Shown piece after piece: positions 20,359 through 29,327 of a stretch of DNA of 64,000 nucleotides. Source of the DNA: an uncultured Pelagibacteraceae bacterium (lineage in GTDB: Bacteria > Pseudomonadota > Alphaproteobacteria > Pelagibacterales > Pelagibacteraceae); NCBI GenBank assembly GCA_902577525.1, contig CACGZG010000005.1, positions 28,494-92,493 of the forward strand, in the 5' to 3' direction. Within the stretch, counting starts at the first letter, position 1, and the number at the start of each line of letters is the position of its first letter. Below the pieces are notes generated by a model, which worked only from the letters and a program-made list of their open reading frames with translations, was not told the DNA's origin and ran no database searches. Made by a program: the position numbers and the translations under genes.

Positions 20359-20436
20359 TTTCAACAAATATTGCATGTTAAATGTGAGTTTTTTTGAGTT
20401 TTCAAATCAATTTTAATGTGTATAAGAGCCAAAAAT

Positions 20437-22263
20437 ATGACAAATAATATTAGAAACATTACAATCATTGCACACGTTGATCACGGCAAAACAACTTTAA
20501 TAGACAATCTAATGAAACAGAGCGGGTCTTTTAGAGAAAATGAAATTGTAGATGAAAGACTTATGGACTCTGGAGAACTTGAGAAAGAAAGAGGTATTAC
20601 TATTTTAGCTAAGCCTGCTTCGATAAATTGGAAAGATTCTAGAATAAATATAATTGATACCCCCGGCCACAGAGATTTTGCTGCTGAAGTTGAAAGAGTA
20701 CTTAGTATGGCTGATGGAGCATTATTACTAATAGACTCTGCTGAAGGTGTGATGCCTCAAACAAAATTCGTTTTAGCAAAAGCACTTAAGCAAGGTTTAA
20801 AACCAATTGTTGTAATTAATAAACTTGATAAATCTGACCAGAGAGCTAATGAAGTCTTAGATGAAACTTTTGACTTATTTGTTAGTTTAGATGCGAATGA
20901 AGATCAATTAGATTTTCCAGTTTTATACGCAAGTGGAAGATCTGGATGGGCTGATGTGGATGTAGACGGTCCAAGAAAAAATCTTAATCCATTATTAGAT
21001 AAAATCATTGAACACGTTAATCCTGCTAAATTGGATAAATCTAAGCCATTTGCTATGCTATCTACTTTGCTTTATGCAGATAGTTTTTTAGGAAGAAGTT
21101 TAGTTGGTAAAATTTCACAAGGAACAGCAAAAGCTAACCAAACAATAAAAGCAATTAATTTAAAAGGTGAAAAAATAGATGAAGGAAGACTTACTAAAAT
21201 TTTTAGATATGAGGGTACAAAAAAAGTACCAATAGAAATTGGTGAAGCTGGGGATATTGTAGTTGTAGCTGGTCTAGAAAAAGCAAATGTTGCGGATACG
21301 ATTTGCGATCTTGAGGTAAACCATCCTATTAAAGCTACTCCAATCGATCCACCAACAATGTCAATCACAATTACTGTTAACACATCTCCTCTTGCAGGAA
21401 CTGAGGGTAAAAAGCTTACCAGTACTCAAATTAGAGATAGGTTAGTTCAAGAGGCTCAAAATAATGTTGGAATTACTTTTACAGAAAATGAGGGTAATGA
21501 TTCTTTTGTTGTAAGCGGGCGAGGTGAACTAATGTTAGAAATTTTACTTACTCAAATGAGAAGAGAAGGTTTTGAAATGACTGTAAGTCCACCAAAAGTT
21601 CTCTATAAGAAAGATGAAAATGGTAACAAGCTTGAACCAATCGAGGAAATAACGATGGATTTAGATGAGGAACATTCATCTAAGATAATTGACTCAATGA
21701 ATAGAAGAAAAGGTAAATTGATAGAATTAAAAGATACTGGTAAAAATAAAAAAAGATTAATATTTCATGCACCAACAAGAGGATTGATGGGATATACAAG
21801 CAGGTTTTTAACACTCACCAAAGGTAATGGTGTAATAAATAGAATTTTTCATGCTTATGGAACATTTGAGGGTGAAATGGAAGGCAGAAGAAATGGTGCA
21901 CTTATTTCAATGGAACAAGGAAAAGCTGTAGCATTTGCAATATTTAATTTACAGGCTAGAGGTGAGATGTTTGTAACTCATAATGATCCTGTTTATCCAG
22001 GTATGATTGTGGGCTTATCTCCTAAACCAGGAGATATGATCATCAATGTTATGAAGGGTAAAAAATTAACTAATATGAGAACACAAGGAACTGACGAAAA
22101 CGTTGTTCTCACACCGGTAAGAAAAATGTCCATTGCAGAACAATTAAGTATGCTAAATACTGATGAGGCTTTAGAAATTACTCCAGAGTCTTGTAGATTA
22201 AGAAAAGCAATTCTCGATCCACATGAAAGGAAGAGAAGTGAAAAATCAGGTGCTGCAGCCTAA
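20437..22263 (+). CDS. typA: Ribosome-associated translational GTPase TypA/BipA
   Basis: About 608 residues from ATG 20437 (the frame is open 7 codons further up, but MTNNIRNITIIAHVDHGKTT aligns with the known start of BipA). G motifs: AHVDHGKTT near 12-20, the switch-II segment DTPGH, and NKLDKSD. The remaining EF-G-like domains and the BipA-specific C-terminus are present. It acts in ribosome assembly and stress adaptation. The stop overlaps the opposing YczE-like gene by 4 bases. Confidence 0.96.
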   Translation: MTNNIRNITIIAHVDHGKTTLIDNLMKQSGSFRENEIVDERLMDSGELEKERGITILAKPASINWKDSRINIIDTPGHRDFAAEVERVLSMADGALLLIDSAEGVMPQTKFVLAKALKQGLKPIVVINKLDKSDQRANEVLDETFDLFVSLDANEDQLDFPVLYASGRSGWADVDVDGPRKNLNPLLDKIIEHVNPAKLDKSKPFAMLSTLLYADSFLGRSLVGKISQGTAKANQTIKAINLKGEKIDEGRLTKIFRYEGTKKVPIEIGEAGDIVVVAGLEKANVADTICDLEVNHPIKATPIDPPTMSITITVNTSPLAGTEGKKLTSTQIRDRLVQEAQNNVGITFTENEGNDSFVVSGRGELMLEILLTQMRREGFEMTVSPPKVLYKKDENGNKLEPIEEITMDLDEEHSSKIIDSMNRRKGKLIELKDTGKNKKRLIFHAPTRGLMGYTSRFLTLTKGNGVINRIFHAYGTFEGEMEGRRNGALISMEQGKAVAFAIFNLQARGEMFVTHNDPVYPGMIVGLSPKPGDMIINVMKGKKLTNMRTQGTDENVVLTPVRKMSIAEQLSMLNTDEALEITPESCRLRKAILDPHERKRSEKSGAAA

Positions 22264-22907
22264 TCGAAAATTTTATCAACTAAATATAAACCTAAAGCAA
22301 TACAAGGACCTATTCCAAAAGCAAACAATAAGGTTCCCACTCCCACAGTTCCACCCAAGTACCATCCAATACTTACAACAGAAATCTCCAAAAATGCTCT
22401 TACAGCAGCAACTGGTAAGTTTGTAATTTTTTGTAGACCGATCATCAAACCATCTCTTGGTCCTGGCCCTAGATTGGATACTAAATAAATACCTCCACCA
22501 ATCCCAACCATAATAACTGAAATTATTGCCAAAATTAATTGATACAGGAAGTTAGATGGGGTTGGAATAAATTTTATACAAAAGTCAATCATTAATGCAA
22601 TAATGATTGCATTTAGTATTGTTCCCATCCCTGGTTTTTGTTCAAGCGGTATCCACAAAATTAAAACTGCAACACTGATCAAAAATGTTATTGTTCCTAT
22701 ACTCAAGCTAACATTTAAAGAAATACCTTGTGCTAAAACACTCCATGGAGAGGCACCAGTAAAAGATACAATTAATAAACCTTCTCCAAGACCAAATAAC
22801 ATGAGACCAAAACATAAAAAAAAGAATGTAGAGAATTTTGGTTTAAAATTATAAGGCTTATTAGAACTCCAATTTACCCTTGGTATTTTCTTAATTTTTA
22901 AAAACAT
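22260..22907 (-). CDS. YczE/YitT-type membrane protein
   Basis: A 215-residue protein with about five or six membrane segments between residues 25 and 205. The segments FGLGEGLLIVSFTGASPWSVL and YLVSNLGPGPRDGLMIGL (the LGxGPRDGLM motif) match the YczE/YyaS group (COG2364), whose function is not established. It is a single minus-strand gene, sharing 4 bases with the typA stop and diverging from the next gene. Confidence 0.75.
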   Translation of the reverse strand: MFLKIKKIPRVNWSSNKPYNFKPKFSTFFFLCFGLMLFGLGEGLLIVSFTGASPWSVLAQGISLNVSLSIGTITFLISVAVLILWIPLEQKPGMGTILNAIIIALMIDFCIKFIPTPSNFLYQLILAIISVIMVGIGGGIYLVSNLGPGPRDGLMIGLQKITNLPVAAVRAFLEISVVSIGWYLGGTVGVGTLLFAFGIGPCIALGLYLVDKIFD

Positions 22908-22957
22908 TTTAATAAATTATTTCTATTGTTAATAAAGTCTATTAAACTAGTTGTTAA

Positions 22958-23638
22958 ATGAAAAAAATTATAGTCATTTTATTTCTCTTGATTTATCCAA
23001 CAAATTCAATCTCTCATATTGGACATTATATTAAATACAAGAAAATTGAGATGGAGATTTTTCGAAATGGAGAACTTATTGGCTATAATCATTATTTTTT
23101 TAATAAAAATGGAGAAGAAACTATTGTTACTAATCAAATTAAGTTTGTTGTTAAACTATTGGGAGCAACAATTTTCCAAATTGAAGGCTATAGCGAGGAA
23201 AAATATCTGAAAAATCAATTAGTTTCTTATAGTTCTAAAACTTTACAAAATAATAAAAAAAAATTTGTAAATTTAAAATTTAATCAAAAGAATAAAAAAT
23301 TTGATATTAAAGGCTCTTCGTATAATGGAGAGGCATCAACTGATAACGTAATTGGAAATTGGTGGAATCATAAAATTTTACAAGCAAGTTCTCAAATAAG
23401 TCCTATCTCGGGTAGCATTAAGGAACAAGTGGTAACCTTTTTAGGTAAAGAAAAAATAAATCTTTATGGAAAAATTTATGATGTTGATCATTTTACTTTA
23501 AAATCAAAAGATATGAGCATACCGAAAGATAAAAGATTAGATTTTAATATTTGGTATGATCGTGAAAATTTAATAATATTAAAAGTATCCTATTCAAGAA
23601 TGGGAAACTGGGAATACAAATTAAAAAATTTTGATTAG
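22958..23638 (+). CDS. DUF6134-like exported protein
   Basis: A 226-residue protein with an N-terminal signal peptide (about 1-18, ending near NSIS). The rest is predicted to be beta-rich, with segments such as YKKIEMEIFRNGELIGYNHYFF, GNWWNHKILQA and DFNIWYDRENLIILKVSY that resemble DUF6134, a periplasmic family of unknown function. It converges on the renalase-like gene with a one-base gap. The family name is tentative. Confidence 0.6.
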   Translation: MKKIIVILFLLIYPTNSISHIGHYIKYKKIEMEIFRNGELIGYNHYFFNKNGEETIVTNQIKFVVKLLGATIFQIEGYSEEKYLKNQLVSYSSKTLQNNKKKFVNLKFNQKNKKFDIKGSSYNGEASTDNVIGNWWNHKILQASSQISPISGSIKEQVVTFLGKEKINLYGKIYDVDHFTLKSKDMSIPKDKRLDFNIWYDRENLIILKVSYSRMGNWEYKLKNFD

Positions 23639-23639
23639 A

Positions 23640-24611
23640 TTATCTTGAAATTTTTTTAAATAGGTCATTTGCACTTATCCATCCTGACTCTAGTCTAGGT
23701 CCTACAAACCAATCAGCACAAACACCTATTTTTTTCTTTGAGTCCCAATAACTTTTTATCTTAAACGATTTCGAATTTGAAGAGTATTTCCAGCCATGAT
23801 TAAGTGAATAATAAATTTTTGTTTTTTTTATGTTTGAAAGTTTAAAAAATTTATCAATCATAATTTTTGAATTCTCTTTTTTATTATTTTTGTTATTATT
23901 AATTTTTTTATTTGCCCACTTAAATGTACTCTGAAGGGTCCATAAATCATATTTTGATTTAAACCTTTTTTTCGAGTTTTCATTGCCTGCCCAACCAAGA
24001 ATTGGATCTTCGAAAAGATAGCTACTATTTGATTTCTTGTTTTTTTTTATTGCAATCATAGTAGTGATATTTGCATCCATTTTTATTGATTTTTTTAAAA
24101 AAGAATTATTTATGAATCTTTTAGAGAGTTTTTTTAATTGTGGAAAAGGACAGGTCAAAATAATGCTTTTAAAAGATTTCAATTTTCCATCAGCAAATGA
24201 TAAATGCCAAAGTTTGTTTTTATAATGAATTTTTTTTAATTCACTTTGATAGTTGCAATTAATTTTTTTTAATAAGTACTTGCAAATATCATTGTTTCCG
24301 TTTTTACCTATAATTTTCAGATGTTTTTTATTTTTTTTTTTTTTGGAGTTAAGAAAAACGTGTTTACCACCCCAAACCTTTAAAATTCTTTTTTTAATTA
24401 AATCTTTAGTAAATTTTTTAAATTCCGGGGTTTTTGGCGAAAAGTATTGAGTGCCATGATCAAAGCCTATATTGCCTTTCATTCTTTTGAAAGATGCACG
24501 TCCTCCTGGACCTCTCGCTTTGTCAAATAGGATTACTGAATTTTTTTTATTAAGAAGATTCGCAATCGTAGCTCCAGAAATACCTGAGCCAATTACACAA
24601 AATTCACTCAT
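23640..24611 (-). CDS. Renalase-like NAD(P)/FAD-dependent oxidoreductase
   Basis: A 323-residue flavoprotein. The dinucleotide-binding motif VIGSGISGATIANLL is at about 5-20, followed by LFDKARGPGGR near 30-40, the pattern of the renalase/amine-oxidase-like group (COG3380). The C-terminal CADWFVGPRLESGWISANDL is the second FAD-contact region. Bacterial renalases oxidise unusual dihydro-NAD isomers; whether this one does is unknown. It overlaps pmbA by 4 bases, so it is read with pmbA and tldD. Confidence 0.78.
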   Translation of the reverse strand: MSEFCVIGSGISGATIANLLNKKNSVILFDKARGPGGRASFKRMKGNIGFDHGTQYFSPKTPEFKKFTKDLIKKRILKVWGGKHVFLNSKKKKNKKHLKIIGKNGNNDICKYLLKKINCNYQSELKKIHYKNKLWHLSFADGKLKSFKSIILTCPFPQLKKLSKRFINNSFLKKSIKMDANITTMIAIKKNKKSNSSYLFEDPILGWAGNENSKKRFKSKYDLWTLQSTFKWANKKINNNKNNKKENSKIMIDKFFKLSNIKKTKIYYSLNHGWKYSSNSKSFKIKSYWDSKKKIGVCADWFVGPRLESGWISANDLFKKISR

Positions 24612-25924
24612 TTACCAGCAACAACCATACCCTCAATCATAATGGTAGGTGAATTGGTTGCATATTTGAACTCTAAATCATTTGCGAGGGTAATATTTTT
24701 AAACATGTCTTTAAAATTACCTGCAATAGTAATTTCATTTATAGGATACTTAAACTCTCCGTTTTCTACTAAAAACCCTGTTGCACCTACAGAATAATCA
24801 CCAGTTACAATATTACTTCCGTGTCCTATAGTTTCTGTAATATAAAGGCTTTTTGATTTTGAACACAATAAATCTTTAAAACTAATATTTCCATTTTCAA
24901 AATAAAGATTACTTGTCCCTCCACATCTTCCATTTGATTTAAGGTTTAATTTTTTTCCATTGTAAGTATCAATCAAATAATGTTTTAAAATTCCCTGGTC
25001 TACTAATTTAAGAGTATCAGTTTTAACCCCCTCGCTATCAAAATTTCTTGAGCCTAAACCTTTGGGTATATCTGGTTTATCTAAGACATTAATTGTATCA
25101 GAAAATATTTTTTGGTTAACTTTATCTTTTAAAAAAGAGGTTCCTCTTGATATCGCTAATGATGAAATCGCACTTGCAAAGGTACTTAGTATTCCCTTAG
25201 CTATTCTTTTATCAAAAATTATAGCAATTTTTTCACTACCTATTTTTTTAGGGCTTAATTTTCTAATTGTTTGATCAGCAGCTTGTTTACCTAAATCTTC
25301 TGCGTCATCCAAGTCTTTAAGAAAACATTTACTAGAATACTCATAATCTCTCTCCATGCTTTTTTCATCTTTTGCAACTGTGACGCTCGAAGCTGTAAAT
25401 GAAGATGTTTTGTAGCCAGCACAAAAATCTTCACTATTAGCTAAAATAAAATTTGATTTATTTTGAGTAAAACTAGATTCTGTATTAACAATCTTTTTAT
25501 CATTGGAAGCAGCAGATTCTAATTTTTTTAAATAGTCTATTTTTTGATCATTTTCTATATGGGTATCGTCATAAAGACTCAAATCCTTAACCTCTTTGGC
25601 CAACAAATCTTTATCTGGTAAAGAATTAAATTCATCTTCAGGAGTATTTTTTGTTGTCTCAACACACTTTTCAATCAAAATTTTTAGGTTTTCATCAAGT
25701 AAATTAGAAGAAGATATTGATGACTTTTTTTTTCCAATGTAAGTGGTAATGTTTATTCCAAGATCATCTGATCTATTAGACTCGTCTAGTTTTTTATTTC
25801 TAAAATTAACAGTTTCAGATACAGAGTTATTAACAATCACACTAGACTCGGTTGCGCCTAATTTCTTAGCCAAACCTAAACAATACGATGCTTTTTTCTC
25901 TAGAAATTCTTGATCTTTAACCAT
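24608..25924 (-). CDS. pmbA: Metalloprotease PmbA/TldE
   Basis: A 438-residue partner of TldD. The TldD/TldE heterodimer is a protease that degrades unfolded peptides and matures some peptide antibiotics. TldE lacks its own zinc motif but shapes the active site, and no HExxxH is seen here, as expected. Conserved parts include GGTSNLYFENG near 334 and the C-terminal YATNSPTIMIEGMVVAGK. It starts directly after the tldD stop and overlaps the renalase-like gene. Confidence 0.92.
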   Translation of the reverse strand: MVKDQEFLEKKASYCLGLAKKLGATESSVIVNNSVSETVNFRNKKLDESNRSDDLGINITTYIGKKKSSISSSNLLDENLKILIEKCVETTKNTPEDEFNSLPDKDLLAKEVKDLSLYDDTHIENDQKIDYLKKLESAASNDKKIVNTESSFTQNKSNFILANSEDFCAGYKTSSFTASSVTVAKDEKSMERDYEYSSKCFLKDLDDAEDLGKQAADQTIRKLSPKKIGSEKIAIIFDKRIAKGILSTFASAISSLAISRGTSFLKDKVNQKIFSDTINVLDKPDIPKGLGSRNFDSEGVKTDTLKLVDQGILKHYLIDTYNGKKLNLKSNGRCGGTSNLYFENGNISFKDLLCSKSKSLYITETIGHGSNIVTGDYSVGATGFLVENGEFKYPINEITIAGNFKDMFKNITLANDLEFKYATNSPTIMIEGMVVAGK

Positions 25925-27337
25925 TTAAAGTTTTGTGCCCCCAACAGTCATCTTATTAATTAGTATAGATGGTTGAGCAACACCTACAGGAACACCTTGG
26001 CCAGCTTTTCCGCATGTTCCAATACCAGGATCCATCATCATGTCATTCCCAACCATAGAAACTTCTTTTAAAATTGAAGGTCCATCTCCAATAAGTGTTG
26101 CACCTTTAATTGGAGATCCAATTTTGCCATTAACAATCTCATAAGCTTCAGTACAATTAAATACAAATTTTCCAGAGGTAATATCAACCTGTCCGCCACC
26201 AAAACTCACAGCAAAAATACCTTTATCGACAGCTTTAATCATCTCGTCTTGAGTCTGATTTCCACTCAGCATCATCGTATTTCTCATTCTTGGAAGAACG
26301 ATATGTCTATAGTTTTCTCTTCTTCCACTACCAGTAGATTTGGTTTTCATTAAACGAGCGTTTAGACGATCTTGCATAAAATTTTTTAAAATCCCATTCT
26401 CAATTAAAACAGTTTTTTCTGTCGGGGTTCCCTCATCATCAATCGTAAGACTACCTCTCCTGTTATCAATAGTACCATCATCAACAATTGTAACTCCCTC
26501 ACTTGCAACTTTTTGGCCCATTAAATTATGAAAAGCTGAGGTTTTTTTTCTGTTAAAATCCCCTTCTAAACCATGACCAACAGCCTCATGAATTAATATT
26601 GCTGGCCAACCAGGTCCTAGCACAACTTTCATTTCACCAGCTGGTGCAGGTTTACTCTCTAAATTTACCAAAGCTATTCTCAAAGCCTCGTCACAAACAC
26701 TTTTCCAATTATCACCTTTTAAATAAGAGTCATAAGATTGTCTTCCCCCAACACCATACACACCCGTCTCTTTTCTCCCATTTTTCTCAAGCATAACGGA
26801 TACATTGAATCTTATTAAAGGACGAACATCAGTTAAAGTTTCTCCACCAGATCTAATTATTTCAACCGATTTTTGTTCTCCCAAAAAATTAGCTGTAACT
26901 TGTTTAATGTTGTCATCTTTTGATCGTAAATAATCATTTACTTCATTAAGTATTTTAATTTTTTCATTAAGAGATTTTTGTTCAATAGGGTTAATGTTTT
27001 CATAATATTTCTTATTAGATTTAGGAATTTCATGATTATAGGTACCTTTGACAGATTTAAGTGTCGATTTTAAATTTTCTGAAGATTGCTTTAATGAGTT
27101 TTTTGAAATTTCGTTAGAGTGAGAATAAGCAACTACTTCATCGGAGATAGCTCTAAACCCAAATCCTAAATCTGAATTATAACTAGAATTTTTTATCTTA
27201 TTATCATCTAGTAAAATTGACTCAGATTTTGAATTTTCTAAGTACAACTCACCATCGTCACATTTTTGAAGAGTATCCGAAATAATATTTTCAGCCTCAC
27301 TTCTTGATAGGTCAGATTTTTTAAAGAAACTACTCAT
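25925..27337 (-). CDS. tldD: Metalloprotease TldD
   Basis: About 470 residues from ATG 27337; a GTG at 27346 is possible but less likely. The catalytic zinc motif is in ILIHEAVGHGLEGDF near 250, with both histidines and the glutamate intact. The C-terminal GTCGKAGQGVPVGVAQP is typical. Together with the adjacent pmbA it forms the TldD/E peptidase. In a genome this small, keeping both subunits suggests a housekeeping role in peptide clearance. Confidence 0.94.
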   Translation of the reverse strand: MSSFFKKSDLSRSEAENIISDTLQKCDDGELYLENSKSESILLDDNKIKNSSYNSDLGFGFRAISDEVVAYSHSNEISKNSLKQSSENLKSTLKSVKGTYNHEIPKSNKKYYENINPIEQKSLNEKIKILNEVNDYLRSKDDNIKQVTANFLGEQKSVEIIRSGGETLTDVRPLIRFNVSVMLEKNGRKETGVYGVGGRQSYDSYLKGDNWKSVCDEALRIALVNLESKPAPAGEMKVVLGPGWPAILIHEAVGHGLEGDFNRKKTSAFHNLMGQKVASEGVTIVDDGTIDNRRGSLTIDDEGTPTEKTVLIENGILKNFMQDRLNARLMKTKSTGSGRRENYRHIVLPRMRNTMMLSGNQTQDEMIKAVDKGIFAVSFGGGQVDITSGKFVFNCTEAYEIVNGKIGSPIKGATLIGDGPSILKEVSMVGNDMMMDPGIGTCGKAGQGVPVGVAQPSILINKMTVGGTKL

Positions 27338-27431
27338 AGAAGACACTAAATAAATTGTTTCAAAGATTTTTCAACTAGAGTATTTTACGCATGTACATAT
27401 ATTATATAAATTAGTAATAAAACATCTAATT

Positions 27432-27788
27432 ATGAAAGTTTATTTTAATAATTCTTGTAAAATTTGTAAGGCAGAAATTGATCTCTATAAGAAGGAAAAA
27501 ATAGAGGAAATTGATTGGGTTGATATTACAGATAATGAACTAGCTGAACAAGAAACCTCTAAAGATAGAAAACAACTTTTGAGAAGACTGCATGTCAAAG
27601 ATGGTGAAAAAGTTATTGGAGGTGCAGAAGCTTTTTTATTATTATGGAAAAAAATGCCAAAATATAAATTTCTTTATAAATTTTTTAAATTACCAATCAT
27701 CTTCAATATATTTACAATTATATATGAGATAGTGGCTTTTTTTCTTTACTTAAAAAATAAAAAGCAACTTAAAAAATCTAACTTGTAA
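27432..27788 (+). CDS. DCC-type thiol-disulfide oxidoreductase-like protein (DUF393)
   Basis: A 118-residue protein with the pattern VYFNNSCKICKAEIDLYKK at the N-terminus (cysteines near 9 and 12), matching DUF393, in which the usual start is Asp-X-X-Cys-X-X-Cys; here the aspartate position is asparagine. The central part has GGAEAFLLLWKKMP, another family hallmark. A redox role is inferred from the CxxC motif. It diverges from tldD and overlaps the following opposing gene by 11 bases. Confidence 0.8.
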   Translation: MKVYFNNSCKICKAEIDLYKKEKIEEIDWVDITDNELAEQETSKDRKQLLRRLHVKDGEKVIGGAEAFLLLWKKMPKYKFLYKFFKLPIIFNIFTIIYEIVAFFLYLKNKKQLKKSNL

Positions 27789-28071
27789 AAAATAATAAAA
27801 ATTTACTTAATAGAGACATAGAAGATACAAACATCACTAAGACTATTGAGTACATTAATAAAATAATTTTATTCTTTTTTCTTCTTAATCTAACAAATTC
27901 CTTATCATCTAAATCAGAGATATCTCTCTCACCGACTACTGGATAATCATACGTAAACCGCCATGTACTATCACCAAGTCTTGGGTCTAAACTATTAAAA
28001 TATGTGATCCATGCAATAATGTATCTGAAAATTAAATATAAAATTATTAAAAAGGCAGATCCTAAAATCAT
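27778..28071 (-). CDS. Hypothetical two-helix membrane protein
   Basis: A 97-residue protein with membrane segments at about 3-22 and 70-93, separated by a polar loop with FTYDYPVVGERDISDLDDKEFVRLRRKKNK. I recognise no family. It lies 30 bases after the lysine-rich coiled-coil gene and is probably the last gene of that transcript, so the two may work together at the membrane. The loop is probably cytosolic by the positive-inside rule. Confidence 0.6.
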   Translation of the reverse strand: MILGSAFLIILYLIFRYIIAWITYFNSLDPRLGDSTWRFTYDYPVVGERDISDLDDKEFVRLRRKKNKIILLMYSIVLVMFVSSMSLLSKFLLFFTS

Positions 28072-28101
28072 TACAGATAATACCTAATTTAATATAAATG
28101 T

Positions 28102-29298
28102 TTAATTATTATTTTTGGCTCTTTTCCTTGCAATGAGTTGCGTTAAAGAGTCTACCATTGTATCTGAGGCTTTGAAGATATCTACATTTCTAAACTCATG
28201 AGAAAGATTTTTTTCAGGATTAGTTTTATCTTCAATAACAATTCCTTCATCTGGAGAATTATTTTTAATATAAATCAATAATAACCAGTCATCATCTTGT
28301 GACTCATCCCATTTAATAAAAACTTCACCTGTTTCAAATCTTCTGTCTATACAACGAAAAATAGACATGTCACGGGTGATATGTCTTTTATTTAACTGAA
28401 ATACTAGGCTACTTGCACTTCTGTAAAAACTTTCTAATGCAAATTCAATTTTTTGTCTTGCTAAAGTATATTCTTTTTCTTTTTCTAATAAGGTTTCTCT
28501 ATCTTCATCACCTTGAAGTTTAACTCCTAATGCTTCAACCCTCTCTTTAATTTTTTGATCTCGAAGTAATCGATATTTTTCCTTAAGTTTATCAATTCTT
28601 TCTTGTAAACCTGCATAGTCTTCCCTTTTTTCTTTTAAAGAAATTTTCTCAAGTTTTTCTAGTTCCTTGACTTCTCTAATTCTGAATTTTTCAATTTGTT
28701 TATCTAGTCTTAATTGTTTTAAAAACTGTTTTTGTTTTTCTGCTTGCTCAATTCTCAAAAGTGCTTGCTCTTTTCTTAAGAATAATTTTATATCTTTTAC
28801 TCGTTGTTTTTCTAATCTAGCTTCTTCTTTAAGTGTTTGTTCTTTTAGTTTAATTCTGAGAGCTTTTTCTTCCTCTTTTTGTTTAGCCAACTCAATTTTT
28901 TCTTCCCTCTCTCTTTCAATTTTTTCTATCTTAATTCTTCTTTTTTCATCACGTTTTAAAACTTTATAACTTGAAATTGTCTCTGAAATTTTGTCAAAAA
29001 AACCTTGAATATATTTTTCTAAACTAAAATTGAATTTAAAATTGAATTGAGGTTTCAGGGATAGCTGTAATTTGACTAATTTTAAAATTATACTTTCGTT
29101 TTGGGTTTTATTAATTTGTTTTAAATAATTAGTTTTTTTTAATTTTTTAACTTTATTTTTCCTTTTTTTGATAACTCTTTTTTTTTTAAATCTTTTAACA
29201 ACCTTTTTAGTTTTTTTACCTTTTTTTCGAAGCTTATAGGATTTGGCTTTTTTTAATATTTTTCTTTTTTTTTTTGATTTTTTTTGTTTTTTTTTCAT
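28102..29298 (-). CDS. Lysine-rich coiled-coil protein of unknown function
   Basis: A 398-residue protein in three parts. The first 55 residues contain 36 Lys/Arg and almost no acidic residues. Residues of about 110-290 are rich in Glu, Lys, Arg and Leu with heptad-like spacing, predicting a long coiled coil. The final hundred residues look folded (SSLVFQLNKRHITRDMSIFRCID, DDDWLLLIYIKNNSPDEGIVIED). No signal peptide is seen. The basic head could bind DNA or RNA, or the membrane surface. It sits between a cyclopropane synthase and a small membrane protein. The true start could be internal, as several frames of A runs are open. Confidence 0.6.
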   Translation of the reverse strand: MKKKQKKSKKKRKILKKAKSYKLRKKGKKTKKVVKRFKKKRVIKKRKNKVKKLKKTNYLKQINKTQNESIILKLVKLQLSLKPQFNFKFNFSLEKYIQGFFDKISETISSYKVLKRDEKRRIKIEKIEREREEKIELAKQKEEEKALRIKLKEQTLKEEARLEKQRVKDIKLFLRKEQALLRIEQAEKQKQFLKQLRLDKQIEKFRIREVKELEKLEKISLKEKREDYAGLQERIDKLKEKYRLLRDQKIKERVEALGVKLQGDEDRETLLEKEKEYTLARQKIEFALESFYRSASSLVFQLNKRHITRDMSIFRCIDRRFETGEVFIKWDESQDDDWLLLIYIKNNSPDEGIVIEDKTNPEKNLSHEFRNVDIFKASDTMVDSLTQLIARKRAKNNN

Positions 29299-29327
29299 TT
29301 CTGAGAAGAAATGATCCTATCAATAAT

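Noticed and set aside
27432..27788. A thioredoxin-like electron-transfer role for the CxxC protein
   Set aside because: The family (DUF393) has a CxxC-like start but no proven activity; I keep the family name only.
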